Source: Aporrectodea caliginosa (lineage: Eukaryota; Annelida; Clitellata; Crassiclitellata; Lumbricidae). Taken from it: a stretch of DNA of 64,000 bases. Every line of letters begins with the position of its first letter. The stretch's first letter is position 1. The DNA lies in NCBI GenBank assembly GCA_020284085.1, contig JACEVL010000045.1, forward strand, positions 1,886,696-1,950,695, written 5' to 3'. A model generated the notes under the pieces. The model worked only from the letters and a program-made list of their open reading frames with translations, had not been told where the DNA came from and searched no databases. The position numbers and the translations under genes were made by a program. This document shows, piece by piece, positions 43,721 through 53,865 of this stretch.

Positions 43721-44190
43721 AGCCAATACACTATAAAGTACTCTAGGTATAAAATTTCGATCATCCCTAAAAAAAGTGTGATTGGGAATGTAAGTTTGTC
43801 ATCATGTTGTTTGTACAGGAGGCATAGTTGCAGTTCAAATAAATTCATGTTTGAAAGTTTTCCTGTAGCAAAATGCTGTAGGCTAATAACTTGTTAGGGA
43901 TTTTATGTCGCTTATGTAGGCCTACATTAAATTTGTGCTTTACAAGGAAATAAACATTAGGATTTAACGTGTTTATTGTATAGTTTTCAATCAATCTAAG
44001 TGGAGAATAGTAAAACTTGCAAGAACCTGTTTCAAATCAATGCCCAGTAACAGCTGTAAGGGTCTATGAAAGAAGTAATTTGGGAACATCTTAAAGATTT
44101 TCTTGTGATAGAGATCAAACTTCTGTACAGTCTATTGATTCCATTGTCTGCAGGTTTTGTGTTGGGTATAGAAGAGGGAAGGGATGAAGG

Positions 44191-44902
44191 CATAGGCGCA
44201 ACCACCCTATGGGACCCGTAGGACGCGTATCCCCCCAACTTTCGGGCAGGCCACCCCAGACCCCGTTGGCGGAGCTTACGACGCTCCCCCGTATCCCTAT
44301 AGTCGTCAGGGGCTTCTTGCTTTCCGCAATCGCGGCTGTACGTGCACCTTCCGCACTCGCAATTTTCCCCACTCGAACGTTCTAGTAGGTCCGTCCCCTA
44401 ACAAATCGCTGGACCTGGCCGATAGAATACAGAGTAAGGCTAAAGCCGCTAAACTCAACTGAGTCTATAAGAATTCAGTGCAGGATGTTGCTGTATAGTT
44501 TCACTCTAAACCTGTAGCCTACTTATCACGTTTTAAAATTCTACTAAGGTTCGCGGTAGAAGCCTAGGAGGACATTTCAATTTTTACTTCTGAGACTGCG
44601 AGTGGTATTCTTCTAAAACCTAAAATCTCAGTTTATTCATATAATAAAGTCATATTTTTTCACATATCTAGATGGTTTAGGTACTTTTATATCGAAATCA
44701 TCGTTGAAAAATTTGAGATAAATTAGAGCCCAAAATGCACTGCCCCAGACCCCGATGGGGGAGCTTACGACGCTCCCCATACCCCCTAGTCGTTAGGGGC
44801 TTCTTGCCTTCGGCAATCGCAGCTTCGCGCCTTCGGCGCTCGCAATCCCCCTCAGACATTCTAGTAGGTCCCCCCAACTTCTGGACCGTGGTTGCGCCTC
44901 TG
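44191..44902. mobile_element. Nested hAT-type MITE, CAKAGGCGCAACCAC ends
   Basis: Left CATAGGCGCAACCACC, right CCGTGGTTGCGCCTCTG. Duplications are GATGAAGG (44183-44190) and GATGGAGG (44903-44910), 7 of 8. Subterminal blocks CCCCAGACCCCGTTGG...GAGCTTACGACGCTCCCC occur near both ends in the same orientation. Confidence 0.85.
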
Positions 44903-45004
44903 GATGGAGGTACAGGAAGGGGAAAAGAGGGAGGGAGAGAAAGGAAGGGCTTAGGGCTACAGCCCCCCCCAAACCGGAAATCCTGGCGCCGTCACTGAGT
45001 AGTA

Positions 45005-45262
45005 GTAGTTTCACGACACTGTGATAACAAAGATCATTAGCGTCGTCCTCCTTCATCCAGGCTACAGCGGGTAAACGAGAACTCATGCCTTAACGGGTGG
45101 AAGAAGAATTATCAATAGTAGTAGCCTATAGTATAGTAGCTATATAGGAGTGTCAGTTTAATGATACTGCATGTGTGCATAACAAATATCATCAGCGTCG
45201 CCCTCCTCCTTCATCCAGACTTGGGACTGGCACTGACAGGGTACGATCAGTGGCTGAGTTAC
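45005..45262 (+). repeat. Two copies of dispersed module A
   Basis: 45005-45065 (TTTCACGACACTGTGATAAC...TCCTTCATCCAGGC) and 45150-45262 (TTTAATGATACTGCATGTGT, CAGACTTGGGACTGGCACTG, AGTGGCTGAGTT). Confidence 0.6.
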
Positions 45263-45409
45263 CTCTGTCAACAGAAATTACTTTGAGTTCTGGCCGTTCG
45301 TTTGGCATAACGCATCCATTTATTTTATTTTATTGCAACTTGTAATAATATTACATTGTTATAATATTATAAGAAAATGTTGAATGAAATGTTTAATTAA
45401 GTTAAAATG

Positions 45410-45742
45410 TGTGTCCACAGTTTAACGGCAGCTTATGACAACATAGGCCGTTGCCGCCGACAAAGATTAGTTTTTGGCATATTACAGCTCTTAAGTTAAA
45501 ATCCTCCCTCTCTTTTATTTTATTTTATCCATTTATTTTATTTTAAAGGTGTCTTAATTTAATAAAGAAAATACTTACTTATAAGTTATAACACGGCATA
45601 TATATGCCGTTTGCAAATCTTACGACAGCGATAAATTCTGAAGCTGAACTCCTGAAGCTAAATTATCCAGTTTTGACAGTCGCGATATATATAGCTTTGG
45701 TGAGCAATGTTTTAAAGGTGTCTCAAGAGAGTTCTAAATCCG
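45410..45742 (+). repeat. Modules B and C
   Basis: CACAGTTTAACGGCAGCTTA...AACATAGGCCGTTGCCGCCG at 45417-45462 is module B. GTCGCGATATATATAGCTTT...TTTTAAAGGTGTCTC at 45678-45725 is module C. Between them the sequence is AT-rich. Confidence 0.5.
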
Positions 45743-45908
45743 CAGGGACGTAACTAGCGTTGGGCTTGGGGGCTTAAGCCCCCCCCAAACGAAGCTGAAG
45801 CCCCCAAATAAATCAAACCGCCAGGCTTCACTATAGGCTCGGGCTACCGCATTTGCCATGTTCTAGGCTTAAAGCCCCCCCAAACGAAAAGTCCTAGTTA
45901 CGCCACTG
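45743..45908. mobile_element. 166-bp hAT-type MITE, target duplication TAAATCCG
   Basis: CAGGGACGTAACTAGCG and CTAGTTACGCCACTG ends lie between exact 8-bp copies of TAAATCCG (45735-45742, 45909-45916). The interior has GCTTAAGCCCCCCCCAAACG and its near repeat. It sits inside a module-type repeat. Confidence 0.92.
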
Positions 45909-46184
45909 TAAATCCGGATATAAATCTGTCAGTGTCATTATGTTATTCATACTATTATTATAATTATGTAAATTTAGAAACCTAAATTCAAGTATTTTCT
46001 TATATAGCTCATTCACGATCATTCGATAGTCATTTTAATTCAAGAAGTAGGTCTATATATATAGGCCTACATAGCAAAAAATCGTATAGCTTTGGAGAAG
46101 TTAGAGAGGAAAAACGAGAACTCAGCATTGGAGGGTAGAAGAAGTATTATCCATTTGTTTATTTCAAAGATTAACGTCGTCATA

Positions 46185-46330
46185 ACATCACAACGGGGTC
46201 TTGCCCCGAAATATCTATAGGCCTAGCTGACGTAATACTCAGGGCTCTTTCAGCCTCCTCGCATCGTCCACTCCGCTCTTCAAACAGACTTGATCTTTCA
46301 GTTCCTCAAATACTAGAACAGATATATATG
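46185..46330 (+). pseudogene. L2-like LINE fragment, plus strand
   Basis: GGGGTCTTGCCCCGAAATATCTA is the complement of the GLAPKYL-coding segment at 53762-53795. The following CCTCCTCGCATCGTCCACTC and CGCTCTTCAAACA match the 52260-52320 copy. Short, decayed. Confidence 0.6.
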
Positions 46331-46349
46331 GCTCAGTCCATAGCATAGG

Positions 46350-46517
46350 TATGTTAAATAAACCAGCATGTTAACACTGCTAGGTTCTAGTTAACAACGT
46401 GTTTTGTTGACAATATTACAAGCGATCGAGCGGTCTTCAGTTAATCGTTAAAATAAATTTATTCGTTAAAATTAATTAACGATTATTCGGTTTATTAATC
46501 GTTAACTTCCGCAGCCC
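46350..46517 (-). mobile_element. hAT terminal fragment, TTAATCGATTAA family (copy)
   Basis: Ends TTAATCGTTAACTTCCGCAG-CCCTA on plus, as at 32730. It shares CCAGCATGTTAACACTGCTAG with 32505. Confidence 0.6.
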
Positions 46518-46749
46518 TAATTTGTACGTAAGTAATTAATCAAATAAAACGAGCAATATTAACATAATATATACAAAATGTTAAGAGAAACCTGTAACAC
46601 ATAAAATGTACATATTACCTTCCAACAACTAAACGTCTACACAAGGGCAAAACCACCCATGCACCTAGTCCATAAACAACATTACAAGCAAGTTGAAGCA
46701 TTGCAACCTGTAAAGCCTTTCCTTTACTAATAAGGATATTATCCACTGC

Positions 46750-46935
46750 GTTATCCATTAGTAGTAGGCCTAATAGTTTCAGTTTAACGACACTGTGATT
46801 ACAAAGCAACATCATTAGCGTCGCCCTTCTCCTTTACTCAGAATTGCGTATCATGGCATTAACCATTGTTGGCAGTCGAGATATTATATAGCTTTGGTGA
46901 AACATGTTTTAAAGGTGTCCCAAATCGTCAGATAA
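46750..46935 (+). repeat. Modules A and C
   Basis: AGTTTCAGTTTAACGACACT...GCGTCGCCCTTCTCC (46768-46835) and GTCGAGATATTATATAGCTT...TTTTAAAGGTGTCCC (46876-46922). Confidence 0.5.
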
Positions 46936-47189
46936 ATATTGCGGCGTCATTATGTTATTTCTACTATTATTATACGTAGATTTAGACACCGAAAATATAT
47001 AACAATGACAGGTTTCTTCTCGTCTCATCGAATGATTTCTGTAGCGCCTTTTTAATAACACCATTCATAATCGCTCTATATATGGACGTTTCAATTCAAA
47101 TCATAGCAAAAACCGTAATGCTTTGGAGAAAGGGTGGGGAAACCAGAATGGAGGCCTTGGTGGGTAGGACTTGAAGGACTTGCTCACAT

Positions 47190-47285
47190 TCCCTACACAT
47201 TAACCGTCGCAGATGAGACTCGAACCCGTTCGCACCACCGCGTCACAAGGCGATTGCTTTAACAAGTCTAACCGATCGGCTGCCT
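47190..47285 (-). repeat. tRNA-like sequence
   Basis: Minus reads GCAGCCGATCGGTTAGACTT...GACGCGGTGGTGCGAACGGGTTCGAGTCTC, with A-box-like and B-box-like blocks and a long variable arm as in type II tRNAs. Acceptor pairing is poor, so this is more likely a SINE head or pseudogene. Confidence 0.3.
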
Positions 47286-47312
47286 TGTCCCATACGTGTC
47301 CCCACAAATAGA

Positions 47313-47540
<228 letters not shown>

Positions 47541-48223
47541 GCATTGCGTGTGTTGACGTGTACTCGTGCAGATAATAAAGCCCGACATCTGGTGAATGAA
47601 ACTGATAATAGACCTTCTTCCGCTTCAAGAAGAATTAATAATTTTCTTCTTCATTATTATTATCACAAATGCGTTATAAACATGACATTCGCTGTTAACG
47701 TTCATTACAGTAAGAGCATACTATTGCTTGATCGTTTTGAAGATGTATTAACACGCACAAAGTCGCACAAGTTTATATTTCTGTAAACTTATGCCTTCAT
47801 GAATTGAGGAAACGACTTGAAATTAAAAAATGAGCAGGTTTGAGGCCAATATAAAACGCGAACATTTACAATGTAGGCATGCAAACAGAAAGATAGATCA
47901 AGGAAAGAAGCTGTTTGCGGATATTGTATTTCATCTCTTCCATAGACCAGAAGCCGCAGTTGCAGCAGCTGCCATCTCTGCATTGCCTGCTCCGTCTTTT
48001 AGCTAGTATGATTTAAGAGGAGAGTCTTTGTAATCATTGCAACTAGTAACTTCTATTGCGCCGGTGTTTAATGCAGAAGGCATCAAATGATGACGAAACA
48101 AACCGAAGCCTCGTATCGTTGCATGCCTAAAAGAATTCCATCCGTAGTCCATCCAGTCCTCTGCCTTCACAGCTTTCTCATCCTCAACGAAACCCTCCTT
48201 AGCGTCTCCTCTACCTCCTCTCT
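47541..48223. other. Unique sequence
   Basis: Short AATTAATAATT and CTTCTTC blocks. No gene supported. Confidence 0.3.
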
Positions 48224-48231
48224 CTGGTCAC

Positions 48232-48518
48232 CATGGGCGCCCGCACATAGGGGCAAGAGGCGACACTTGCCCTACCCTGGAAATTTGACACCGATTGTTT
48301 TTACTACTACTTTTTGATTTCTTCGCACTAAAGCACTAATGATACTAATGATTCACAAAGTCAAACTGAGAAATTTAACTTTAAGTAAGAACAAAAAAAT
48401 TCTATGAAAAATCCCCCCTTTTTAAATTCTTGTCTTCCATTTTTCAAGCTCTTGCTATAAAACTTAACCGTGACCATTGTGTTTGCCCCTCCTGCAAAAC
48501 TATCTGCGGGCGCCCAAG
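48232..48518. mobile_element. hAT-type MITE, target duplication CTGGTCAC
   Basis: CATGGGCGCCCGCACATAG and (complement) CTTGGGCGCCCGCAGATAG are the inverted ends. Exact 8-bp duplications CTGGTCAC lie at 48224-48231 and 48519-48526. Confidence 0.9.
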
Positions 48519-48539
48519 CTGGTCACTATAGCAACCGGA

Positions 48540-48685
48540 CTCGGATCTTCACTTGGCATCGTTAGGCTATAGACTCTAATACGACGCAGCGCTAATGAAT
48601 AATCTGGTGTCCTGTTCTTAGCTTTAGAATAGCGCTTTAGAATGTTTGAGTTTACGAACACGATTACGAACCATAATTAGGCAGA
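48540..48685 (+). repeat. LINE 3' end, ATTACG-tail family
   Basis: ACGCAGCGCTAATGAATAAT, GGTGTCCTGTTCTTAGCTTT, AGCGCTTTAGAATGTTTGAG and ACGATTACGAAC follow the same order as 130-226. Confidence 0.6.
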
Positions 48686-48720
48686 GACGACAACAGGCGT
48701 GCATTTTCTGGCTACCTCAG

Positions 48721-49007
48721 TGGGAGTGTTCGACCGAACCCCTGGGGTTCGGTGAGCCAGTGCCAGGGGTTCGGCAGAGGTCCTCTGAAATATATACATA
48801 TTCAGGGTCAGTAGTGTGAGTGAAAAATCATTTGCTATTTTATTTTTATTTTTCGACTTTTATTTAATAAAATAGTTAACTGTTAGTAGTTCATGTATTG
48901 AATGTATTAATAATGTATCACATTTTGGTACAGAGCACTTGAGGGGTTCGGTGAGTGGTCATGGATTTCTCTTGGGGTTCGGCTCCCTTGAAAAGGTTAA
49001 GAAACTG
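48721..49007. mobile_element. hAT MITE, GTTCGACCGAACCCCTGGGG family, copy 1
   Basis: The body is over 80 percent identical by eye to 61522-61854 (GTTCGACCGAACCCCTGGGG ... GGTCATGGATTTCTCTTGGG ... AAAAGGTTAAGAAACTG). The left terminal bases are lost. CCTCAGTG (48715-48722) and CCTCAGAG (49008-49015) may be the duplication. Confidence 0.8.
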
Positions 49008-49011
49008 CCTC

Positions 49012-49290
49012 AGAGGGAGGGTCACCATGGTCTAGTGGTTAGCGTGTTGGACTGTCAACTGAGCAGTCAGAGGTTCATTGTCCTCCAGAGCATGAATTTG
49101 TATCGAGATGTCTGCTCCATCTTGGCCCCTAGCCAACTCAGCCATAATGAGTAGTACACTGACCGCACACAGTCAGTGGGAAGATGAGACGGCGAGGGAG
49201 AGGACTGGCCACCCGCATTCATATGCCGAGGCTAAAAATGAATTCGCTATAGCACTTCATACCCATGTCTGCCACAGGGACTGCTCTTCT
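49012..49290 (+). mobile_element. tRNA-derived SINE, family S1
   Basis: The head ATGGTCTAGTGGTTAGCGTG is an A box, and CAGAGGTTCATTGTCC is a degenerate B box. The body CATCTTGGCCCCTAGCCAAC, ACACTGACCGCACACAGTCA and GGCGAGGGAGAGGACTGGCC recurs inverted at 57500-57720. It stands directly next to the hAT end. Confidence 0.75.
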
Positions 49291-49414
49291 TCTTTTTTCT
49301 TGTTCCTCAATGACGCTATCAGATGCGTCATAGTCTTGTGCATATAACAGAATAAGAAATTGAATTAGACAAATTTATAAGAAAACTTTCTTAAACGCTA
49401 CGATGAGATCAATC

Positions 49415-49535
49415 TTAGTAGTAGTTTCAGTTTAACGACACTACCTGTGTGATAACAAAGATCATAAGCGTCCCCCTCCTCCTTCATCCAGGCTTGGGAC
49501 TGGCACTGTCAGAATATGAATAGTGGCGGAGTTCT
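49415..49535 (+). repeat. Dispersed module A
   Basis: AGTTTCAGTTTAACGACACT, AACAAAGATCATAAGCGTCC, CAGGCTTGGGACTGGCACTG and AGTGGCGGAGTT: a full-length copy. Confidence 0.65.
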
Positions 49536-50440
49536 CAATCAATCTTAGAATCCAAGCTTCTCATATATAAAAAACCTGGTTCTTACAAGTCGTGTAATTC
49601 AGTCACGTGATCTTGTATTTGATGAGTGTGAAAGTCTGAAACGGGTTGAATTCAGTTTTGAGAAGACCATACACAATCGTCCTGTGTTTCAATCGTCGGG
49701 GGGGTTGGGACTTCAACCCGCACGGGCCCCACCCATCATTCAGCTCTTCTTCTTACCCCTCATGAAAGTAAATGAAAAGATGTTGAGGGGGTAAGAAGGA
49801 TAAAATATCTCACGAGTCGTCAGTTGTTCTTGTGCAACAAATAAACAAAATTATAATATGATATAAGGACACCTAATAGAACGCGTTTAGAACTTTAGAT
49901 ACCTAACAAAGGCACTTGTATTGTATTACATTGTATTGTATAGCACGTTGATAAAAAGCCAATGGTTAAGTATGAGGAGAGGAGCGACGGTGGTATATGA
50001 TGGGGTAGGGGCGGTGAGCAGAGAGAGGACGGTCCTTGATGACGGATGGGAAAGGAGGGATGGGCGTAGATAATGACCATCATTATGGGTCGGCTGGCCA
50101 TTGTCCGGTCTTCGAGTGACGGTCAGTCGTAGTCCGGCCGCAGCTGACCATTGGTCATCAGTCCGTCGTCCTATTATGTCTTCGTTCGCGGTGCATCCTG
50201 TGCGGAAGACTATCTTCCAGCAAAGTGCCACCAATCGCCCGGACCCGGATCGTCCCACCCGAGGTTTCCGGTCCCATCCAGTTCGATCCGGTTCAGTCCG
50301 GCTGCGACCGGCCTATTAAAGTGTCGTCTGCTACTTCCGTACGTCATCGAAACGTCACAGCGGACGGTGCCAGGCGATGATTTATGACGTCATTGAAGAC
50401 GGTTGTACGTGACGAATCGATCTGCGAAGATTGCGCTCGC
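49536..50440. other. Unique sequence, GC-rich at 50000-50420
   Basis: Includes GGTCCGGT-like repeats (TTCGATCCGGTTCAGTCCGG) at 50282-50305. A CpG-rich stretch precedes the ATG array. No gene supported. Confidence 0.3.
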
Positions 50441-50444
50441 TGGA

Positions 50445-50685
<241 letters not shown>

Positions 50686-50689
50686 GATT

Positions 50690-51149
50690 TAGATTTTAGA
50701 AGACAATGATCTGTGTTAGAGCCACTATAAATGACCGGCTGTGCTAAATGGTTTAGACTTTAGAAGACAATAGCCGATCATTCCTCCTAGGCTCCTAAAA
50801 GCTGTAATTGTGTCCACGTTGGCCATACTTCAAAACAAACTATTCAACAAGTCTACAACTTATACACTGAAATAATATGTCTATCGTTTCAGTCGGCTTC
50901 TGTAACAAATCTTACATGCACCTGTTTCCTCGATTCGCCTTCTTTGGTGATAGTTCAAGGACCATGCACCTATAGGCACCTACCATGCATTCAGGTATAC
51001 AGCCATCGTGTCTCCTCTGTCTATAGATTCATATTGCAATACACAATGCTTAAAATGCATTGCTTAGTAAGTATATTGTGAGCCTGGCTGCTGCAATGAC
51101 CTTGCAGACATTGTTTATTGGAAGTTTATAAAATATTCGCAGTCATAAT
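50690..51149. other. Unique sequence
   Basis: A near-duplicate GATTTAGATTTTAGAAGACAATG / GGTTTAGACTTTAGAAGACAATA lies at 50686 and 50749. No gene. Confidence 0.3.
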
Positions 51150-51245
51150 CGTAAACAGCAAATTCCAGATTTCTAACACGCTACTCTTTTAAAGCTAAGC
51201 GCAAGCATTAGCATATTGAGAAGCGCTGAAACTCTGGCCAATCTA
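51150..51245 (-). repeat. LINE 3' end, ATTACG-tail family (diverged)
   Basis: ATAATCGTAAACAGCAAATT...CTAAGCGCAAGCATTAGCAT...AGCGCTG follows the pattern of 53197-53310 with heavy divergence. Confidence 0.45.
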
Positions 51246-51474
51246 GACTTTTGATTATCCATCCATGGCATCTGTCTTTCTTTGGTCTTTTATGCATTGA
51301 CTGTTGGGAGACCTGCAGTGAATTAGACGACATTTTATTAGATTAGTTCAAGTATACACTCAATATACTCTATAAACTAATCTAATAAAATCTCGTCTAA
51401 TCAGCAGAGTAGAGTAGATTAGGTTCGATTATATAAGATTTGATTAGGTAATATTAGATTAGATTACCGTTATC

Positions 51475-52460
51475 ATTGTATTGTATTGCATTGTATTAAA
51501 ACATTTATAAAGCGCTTCTAGTAGAGTGAACCGTTCAGAGACGCTCCCAGTGCGCAAGGCCACAAGAGAAGAAATAGGTCTCGAGAAAAGCAAAGGAGAG
51601 ATAACCAGCTAGAATTTGAGAGCAAGTATAGTAGATGGAGACAGCGCATTCCAAAGAGAGGGACCAGCTGAGATAAACAGGGGCGGCGCTGGCCGGGGGG
51701 GTCCAGGGGTCCGGACCCCCAGCTGTCGTTCAGACCATTTATCCAATTCGTGTAAATCCGAATAGATTTGTTTTGGGGGAGGGTCTGGTTTCGCTGACAG
51801 CCTTGCAACTAATGTCATGACTTTGTAACTCTTCCAATATATTTAATCACGACACATATTGATGTTTGATGTTATCTTCTGTTTCAATGTTTACAAAATC
51901 AAATTAGGCCAAGATAAAATAGTAATTACATGTTTGCAAATTTTTGACCAAGTCAACGTAGCAACTAACAAATCAAGTTCATTTTAAAGCTATAAATGTT
52001 TAGTTCAGAGTGGCTGAAATGAGCTCCATATGGCAACATTATACTCCAAAAAGCGTTGGACCAATTGAGGCTCAGACCCCGCTAAGTGATACGCTCCCAG
52101 ACCCCTAATCGTGGGCAGCTTCGCGCCTTCGGCGCTCGCAGTGCCTCGCAAGTTAATTTCATTTTCGTGGACCCCCCCACAACTAAAAACCCAGCGCCGC
52201 CCCTGGAGATAAAGGACCGGGACTAAGCCGTAGCTATTCTAATATGAGAAACTAGAGGATCAAGTATGTTTGAAGAGCGGAGTGGACGATGCGAGGAGGC
52301 TCATGAAAGAGGCCGGAGTAAATACATCAGCTAGATATTTCGGCGCAAGACCCCGTTGTGCCTTGAAGACCAGAATGAGGATTTTGAATTTAATGCGTAC
52401 AGACTACAGAGAGAGGAAGCCAGTGCAGTTGTTCGAACATTAATGTTAGAAATGTGAGAG
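51475..52460 (-). pseudogene. L2-like LINE C-terminal region, interrupted by a hAT MITE
   Basis: GTATTGCATTGTATTAAAAC then ATTTATAAAGCGCTTCTAG is the 3' end with its (ATACA)-type tail. GGAGACAGCGCATTCCAAAG on plus codes on minus for the FGMRCL-type block. 52280-52400 corresponds to the FKILI...GLAP segment. Parallel in all blocks to 53450-53880. Relic. Confidence 0.7.
51678..52205. mobile_element. hAT-type MITE, target duplication GAGATAAA
   Basis: Ends CAGGGGCGGCGCTGG and (minus) CAGGGGCGGCGCTGGG. Exact 8-bp duplications GAGATAAA lie at 51670-51677 and 52206-52213. GGTCCAGGGGTCCGGACCCC at 51711 is a further palindrome. It splits the LINE relic. Confidence 0.93.
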
Positions 52461-52614
52461 TATAGCGTTGTAGGCGGGCTATTAATCTGGCGACCGTAGT
52501 TAGGACCGACTGAAGAGGTGAAAGACGAACCTTGGAAAGACCATTGAGAAGGGAATTACAGTAGACAATTCAGGAGCATATAAAAGCGTGTTCCAGCATC
52601 GTTAGGTCAGGTTA

Positions 52615-52715
52615 CACTACTTTAGATTAGTTTAGATTAGTTTAGATTAGTTTAGATTATATTATATGTGATTAGATTAGATTATATGAAATTAGATTAG
52701 ATTAGATTGGAACTA
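52615..52715 (+). repeat. TTAGATTAG pentamer-type array
   Basis: TTTAGATTAG and AGATTAGATT units. Similar units at 51330-51475 and a GGTTAGG-like lead. Confidence 0.8.
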
Positions 52716-53196
52716 TTGTCAAAAGACGACGAATGACATCTTCTTCGAGTATATATAGACTATAGTTGTCGCAGAGGCCCCTTAGCTCGACCGCTGTCAT
52801 CAGTCATATGGCTCTGGTCAGTTTGGTCCGTGTGGTCAGTGGTCAGTCGGCCGCAGCCTCCCGCTGGACATCCACGGACTCCTCCACCCCTTCCATCCAT
52901 CCATACCTCTTCCATCCGCCGGAGTATACTCCTCCGGATTTACGTGTGACTGAACTCACGCCAAGGATGCATAATAGCAGAGGAGTCATCGCGTTCGACC
53001 ACAGACGAAACATCGGAGGAAGCAGAGGCCGATCCAGGCGGGGGCGATTGGGAGAGCGCCCCCTTTGAATTCTAGGGAACGTCACTCAGTTGTCTCCCCA
53101 AACCGGTTTCAACGAAAGACGTTCATAGTAATGGCGCTGTAGAAGTTCTGAGATTAGGCTACATTACAAACTGTTGAAGTTAGAAAGCATAAGACG

Positions 53197-53310
53197 ATAA
53201 TCGTAATCGTAAACTACAAATTTCTGAAGTACTACATACACTATATATAGAGGCTAGAGCTAAGCGCAGGGCACCAGCTTATTCACGAGCGCCGCATCAA
53301 ACCAAAAGGG
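53197..53310 (-). repeat. LINE 3' end, ATTACG-tail family
   Basis: GATAATCGTAATCGTAAACT, GCTAAGCGCAGGGCACCAGC, TTATTCACGAGCGC. Closely matches 63645-63735. Confidence 0.6.
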
Positions 53311-53449
53311 GTTTTCCATTCAAGGGAAATTTAAAATCTGTAAGTCTTGGACTAATAAACACTGAAATGCGCTCCAAGAGCGGCCAAGAATAAAAAAATC
53401 GTCAGCAAGTTCCCGCATCCAAACCACCCCATGCCAGCATTTTCACGGG

Positions 53450-53865
53450 CAATAGATTGTATTGTATTGTATCTAAACATTTATAAAGCGCCCCTAGTAG
53501 GATGAAACATGCATTCAGAAGCGATCCCAGTGAGCAAGGCCCCGAGAGAAGAAGCAGGTTTTGAGAAAAGAGAAAGAGGCGGAGAGGCTTCCAAAGGAAT
53601 TGTAGTGCGAGCAGAAGGAGAAAGCACATTCCAAAGAGAAGGACCAATTGAAACAAACGATCGAGAGTGAGCCATAGTAGTTCAAGAACGGGGAACCAGA
53701 AGGTCGAGTCTATTAGAAGAGCGAAGTGGACGGTGAGAGGCAGCTGAATGAGACCGAAGAATTAGGTCCATTAAGTATTTCGGGGCAAGACCGTGCTGGG
53801 CCTTGAAGATCAGAATAAGGATTTTGAATTGAATGCGGGAAGAGATAGGCAGCCAGATGGAGTCT
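53450..53865 (-). pseudogene. L2/CR1-like LINE C-terminal coding region and 3' end
   Basis: Minus frames read LPISSRIQFKILILIFKAQH, GLAPKYLMDLI, SLRSSNRLDLLVPRS (as HRPLRSSNRLDLLVPRS) and GPSLWNVLSPSARTT, the standard C-terminal order of L2/CR1/Rex-type RTs. The 3' end CTAGGGGCGCTTTATAAATG, TTTAGATACAATACAAT resembles the tail of the SINE at 59388-59632. The 5' side is cut by the G-rich-ended element. Confidence 0.85.

Larger units (their letters stand above)
42695..44997. mobile_element. hAT-type element containing LINE and MITE insertions
   Basis: Inverted ends CAGTGGCGGCGCCAGG and CCTGGCGCCGTCACTG lie between AGTAGTAG duplications (42687-42694, 44998-45005; low complexity but exact). Subterminal GGGGGGCTTAGCCCCCCC-type blocks occur at both ends. 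A LINE relic (43255-43720) and a nested MITE (44191-44902) occupy its interior. No transposase recognised. Confidence 0.75.

Noticed and set aside
47190..47285. Functional tRNA gene, also considered for 419-482, 49012, 58755, 59212 and 59388
   Set aside because: Box A and B are present but acceptor stems do not pair well, and most are fused to SINE bodies and tails.
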